Assembly (NCBI GenBank): GCA_028023455.1
Contig: JAQFVV010000349.1
Span: forward strand, 91,001-155,000
Reading direction: 5' to 3'
Length of the DNA: 64,000 nucleotides
Source: Epiperipatus broadwayi
Lineage: Eukaryota > Onychophora > Udeonychophora > Euonychophora > Peripatidae
Position 1 is the first letter of the stretch. Each line of letters opens with the position of its first letter. The position numbers and the translations under genes were made by a program. Below, piece by piece: positions 61,036-64,000 of the stretch. A model generated the notes under the pieces. The model made no database searches and was not told the DNA's origin. It saw nothing but the letters and a program-made list of their open reading frames with translations.

Positions 61036-61330
61036 ATGATAAATCTCTGTATCTTATATGATTACATGAAAAAGTATCCCACATCACCAACCAAAACAAA
61101 AAAAAATTCTTCAAAGAATCTGATCAAAGAATCTGACCAATATTTTAAATTCATACATGATTTGTACAAAACTCACCTTTGTCTTTTCCCAGAATTAACA
61201 ATTCCTCGATGTATATGATTATATCACTCCTGCTTATGTAGATGATATTATGATTATCGCAAGAAGCATCACAAATCTACCTATTACTGAAGCAAAAATT
61301 AAAACCTTCCCAGTGTTCACTTCTTCTCCT
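61036..61330 (+). pseudogene. possible reverse-transcriptase fragment (Ty1/copia-like)
   Basis: A + strand frame around 61218-61310 reads DYITPAYVDDIMIIARSI then TEAKIKTFP. Tyr-Val-Asp-Asp followed by hydrophobic residues and a downstream helix fits RT motif C of copia-type elements. The 60 codons before it (61036-61218) are in another frame and not recognisable. Too short for a firm class; chance similarity is possible. Confidence 0.3.
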
Positions 61331-61539
61331 CAGTTAGTCATCTATGTAGCAATCAATAACCAATAAATCTTTTACTCATTTTTTTTACACTTGGTCCCAC
61401 ATGTACCAGATAGTATGGTGCTTCTAATATCATCATTCCCAGATAAATTCTGGCTCATTTCAAACTGTTGATTTGAATGGTATAAAAAAGTAAAAGATAG
61501 TTGTTAGATACATAAGTGAATTAATTCCAGTTTTGAACC

Positions 61540-61650
61540 CTAATTTTTCATTGAAGAAGTTAGAAGCCAGAAATTGATCCAGACTAAATTATCTAATGCC
61601 TATGGATTACTCAGACTTGCAGTAGGTCACTCTGGAGTAGAATAAAGAGA
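61540..61650 (+). repeat. old Penelope-related fragment
   Basis: ATTGAAGAAGTTAGAAGCCA then CTATGGATTACTCAGACTTG resemble the central and right parts of the 57855 element (TGATTACTCTGGCTTGCACT). Strongly decayed. Confidence 0.4.
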
Positions 61651-62559
61651 TTAGATTCACTTCTGACATACAATAAAATGTGATATATGTTGATTACTTG
61701 TGCTTTTGAATTATTGTCTGTATTGTTTTCATTAATGAATGATTTTATATATTGATTCCTTACCAATATATATGTAGATGGATCATAATCATTGATTCTC
61801 TTATTAATCTGAAGAATGAATTAGGTATTGACATGTCCAGTCCCAAACACTGTGCAATATTATAAATGCATTAATAACCAATTTATTGTATGATCTCTTC
61901 TCATCAATGCCTAATTCAGGGCATATCAAACTGCGATCATAGTCTTTTGGGACCACAAATCTTGACATGAGGAACTACAATGATAAATTTTTAATTTTTA
62001 AATTAAAAATACATAATTAGATTTATTTTTATATACAGATATATATTTTTAAATTTTAATTTAAAAATTTATATTATGCTATGTAGCGTATAATAACCAC
62101 TGTTTTTTATAACTCATATATGTCAGCACAATAAACAGAAGGAAATATCCTTACTTGCGCAGCAGTTTACTAGCTTATACTTTGTAACAAATATCACTGG
62201 TAACTAGAACATTTGATAAGTCTTCATTAAAATTTTAACTTTTAGATGGATAAATAGTTAATAACATGGTGTATTTTTAGAGAAGGATCAGACACAAAAG
62301 AATTTGAGTCACAAGCAACAGTGTTTTATATTTTACCAGAACTAGTAGAATATTTCACCTCGTTTTCAACAGCAGGTGACAAGAGACAAAAAACGTCAGG
62401 TGAAAAAAATTATAAATAAGAACTTCTTACCTGAAATGCATATTTGTATCTTTATACAATGATCCATATAAAGCTACACATATAATCTACCAGAAACAGT
62501 AGTCAAATAATTGTATAAAATCTGAAAATAGTTGCCATCTAGATAATGTGCATAGTAAA

Positions 62560-64000
62560 TTTAAAAGTAAGACAATTGACTTTTTTTCAAAAAAATGGCC
62601 AAAGAATTAAAATAGCAAACTAAGTTTTTGTTCAAAGCATACTAAATGAAATAACATATTAGTAAAGTCTTCTTTTGAAATTGCCTTATTAATTGCTAAA
62701 ACAAGAAACACATATACAATTGACAAAGATTTTGTCTTTCCAGAAGCAATAAAAATTTGCAAAACTATCCATGGTTTTCAAATGTTAAACTCTTTTAAAA
62801 AAATTTCATGTGTTTAATGACCTAATTAAAAAGGAATGGATAGCATTAGTGAGAATATCACATCTCCATTATTATCATAAATACAATACTTTATTTGCTA
62901 TTCAACCTGATGAATTAATTTACAGTATGAATAATGTTAATTTAATGGCTTTGTCTGATGTTTATAATTTTGCAAACTTATGAAAGTCTGCTGTTTTATA
63001 GAGATTTTTCCAGCACAACTAGAGATAAAGGTTAACATTTTTTAAAAATAGAAAATGAACTTGAGTGGCAAAAGTTTAACAGGAATTTGCACTGACAGAA
63101 TTGCACCCATGACTGACAGGATTTATAGAATTAAAAGGAATTTGGCTTAGGGAAAGACATGTTCATTGTATTATCCATAGAAAAAAACTATTATTTTGAC
63201 ATATGGAAAAATCATTTAGTAAACTTTTTTTTTCATATGTCATAGCATCAGCCAGAAAGCGAACCCACTAACCTGGGACAACTGCTTGTAAGCTGTGAGA
63301 AATTTTCACAGCAACTAATTATGTAAAAAGTAATGCCACTAATACAAGATTTTTATTCCAAGAGATGAACTCCAATTATAAGTCTCTTTTATATCATACA
63401 GAAGTAAGATGGCTATACCTTAGTAAAATTCTAAAAAGAGTTTTAATATTAAAAGATGAATTATGAATTTTTCTTCTCAGTTAAAAATCCCATATTAGCA
63501 TTTCATTTTTCTGAACAAAATTGGATTTGTTTGCTTTCTTACCTAACAGATTAAAAAAAAAAAATCAATTGAATCTTTCTCTGAAAGAAAAATGTATCAT
63601 TATATTAATTAACCCTAAACAGAGTTTTAGGGATGAGAATAGTACAAAAATTTGCTTCTCTTCACAAAATTTCTTGTAGAAAATAATATTTTATTATCAG
63701 CAAAGAATAAAAATACATATATTTAAACACATCACAAATTTGATTTTTTTTGAAAAATATTTCCCTAACTTAAATGAAAATAAAGAATATGATTGGATAA
63801 AAATGCCATTTGCTCCAACCCTACAATTTAGGAATATCCCATGGTCATTTCAAGAAGAACTAATTGACTTGAGAGCAGATTCAGTTTTTAAATTAGAATT
63901 TTGTAATAAGTATTTGTCAGAATTTTGGATAGAGTGACTAAAAGAATATCTTTCATTGGTAAACACATCCATGTATCTTTGTGAAACTGCATTTTTATTG
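62560..64000 (+). pseudogene. second hAT transposase, ZBED5/SCAND3-like, decayed and cut by the window end
   Basis: Scattered + strand segments, in shifting frames, follow the order of a ZBED5/SCAND3-type hAT transposase. FEIALLIAKTRNTYTID is near 62675 (usually 'YEVA.LIAK.KKPHTIGE'), ERHVHCIIHRKKL near 63148, then a SINE (63225-63292), EMNSNYKSLLYHTEVRWL near 63363 with KILKRVLILKDEL, YDWIKMPFAPT with EELIDLRADSVFKLEF at 63789-63900, and LKEYLSLVNTSMYLCETAFL at the window end (dimerisation region). There are many stops. A left border was not found. Host-domesticated relatives exist in vertebrates, but this one is plainly dead. Confidence 0.78.
63225..63292 (-). mobile_element. tRNA-derived SINE copy 11, truncated, inside a hAT pseudogene
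   Basis: Minus-strand fragment from the poly-A side to the anticodon arm (ACTGCTTGTAAGC). It interrupts the hAT transposase-like reading frame between its 'HCIIH' segment and the following helix, so it inserted after the transposon died or killed it. Confidence 0.78.

Larger units (their letters stand above)
54413..64000 (+). other. start of an ACE intron longer than 9.6 kb
   Basis: Begins with donor GTAATC after the 54243-54412 exon and is open at the window end. Apart from the listed repeats I see nothing in 54720-56100, 56340-57840, 58190-58910, 59150-60220, 60480-61030 and 61670-62260. No sequence coding for a zinc motif HEXXH was found here. Confidence 0.65.

Noticed and set aside
63740-63937. 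65-codon open frame as a small gene
   Set aside because: It matches the C-terminal part of a hAT transposase with stops directly after and before, so it is a fragment.
54413-64000. Search for the ACE zinc-motif exon
   Set aside because: No sequence coding for HEXXH with matching flanks was found by eye; it is taken to be beyond the window.

Overview
The window is AT-rich animal (metazoan) nuclear DNA. It lies almost wholly inside one gene on the + strand, an angiotensin-converting-enzyme-like (ACE, peptidase family M2) gene. Four consecutive exons can be read at 386-529, 27131-27322, 39782-39873 and 54243-54412. They have GT/AG borders and compatible phases, and together give about 199 codons that align without a gap to the part of the ACE domain just before the zinc site. 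The zinc-binding HEXXH exon is not in the window, so the gene continues past 64000; its start lies before base 1. Introns of 26.6, 12.5, 14.4 and more than 9.6 kb, the very low GC content, Penelope-like elements, RTE LINEs and a tRNA-derived SINE suggest an invertebrate with a repeat-rich genome. An arachnid-like arthropod or a mollusc would fit, but the sequence does not decide the phylum.

Everything else supported here is mobile DNA or its remains in the introns. Intron 1 (530-27130) holds a 1.7-kb head-to-head Penelope palindrome (608-2340), a Penelope-like element with RT and GIY-YIG domains (about 4008-6640), four RTE LINE 3' ends or copies (7770, 9860, 23185 and a fragment type repeated later), five tRNA-SINEs, a perfect 56-bp hairpin in a 13-bp target duplication (20405-20565), a small hairpin (19341) and a hAT MITE (24759-25126). 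Intron 2 (27323-39781) holds several short palindromic elements carrying hammerhead-ribozyme-like cores, two copies of a SINE-like repeat with a hammerhead core (29225, 32818), a tiny 5'-inverted RTE copy (30613-30825) and two tRNA-SINEs. Intron 3 (39874-54242) is dominated by a decayed Ty3/gypsy element on the minus strand (about 40430-47060) with a 2.8-kb hAT transposon nested in it (43824-46658), a possible LTR, more Penelope-related repeats and two SINEs. The last intron part (54413-64000) holds an 8-bp-TSD MITE, a 316-bp palindromic retroelement with a 12-bp TSD (57855-58170), an old RTE copy and a second hAT transposase pseudogene (about 62560 to the end) interrupted by a SINE.

The most striking theme is that at least three unrelated-looking repeat families carry the same RNA architecture: CUGA(U/A)GA, a stem II whose sequence differs but stays paired, then GAAA. 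This is the hammerhead core known from Penelope-like elements and from some SINEs. Several of these copies are short, palindromic and flanked by 12-14 bp target duplications, which points to small non-autonomous elements moved by the Penelope or RTE machinery. No intact transposase or reverse transcriptase remains: every mobile-element reading frame has stops, frameshifts or missing parts.
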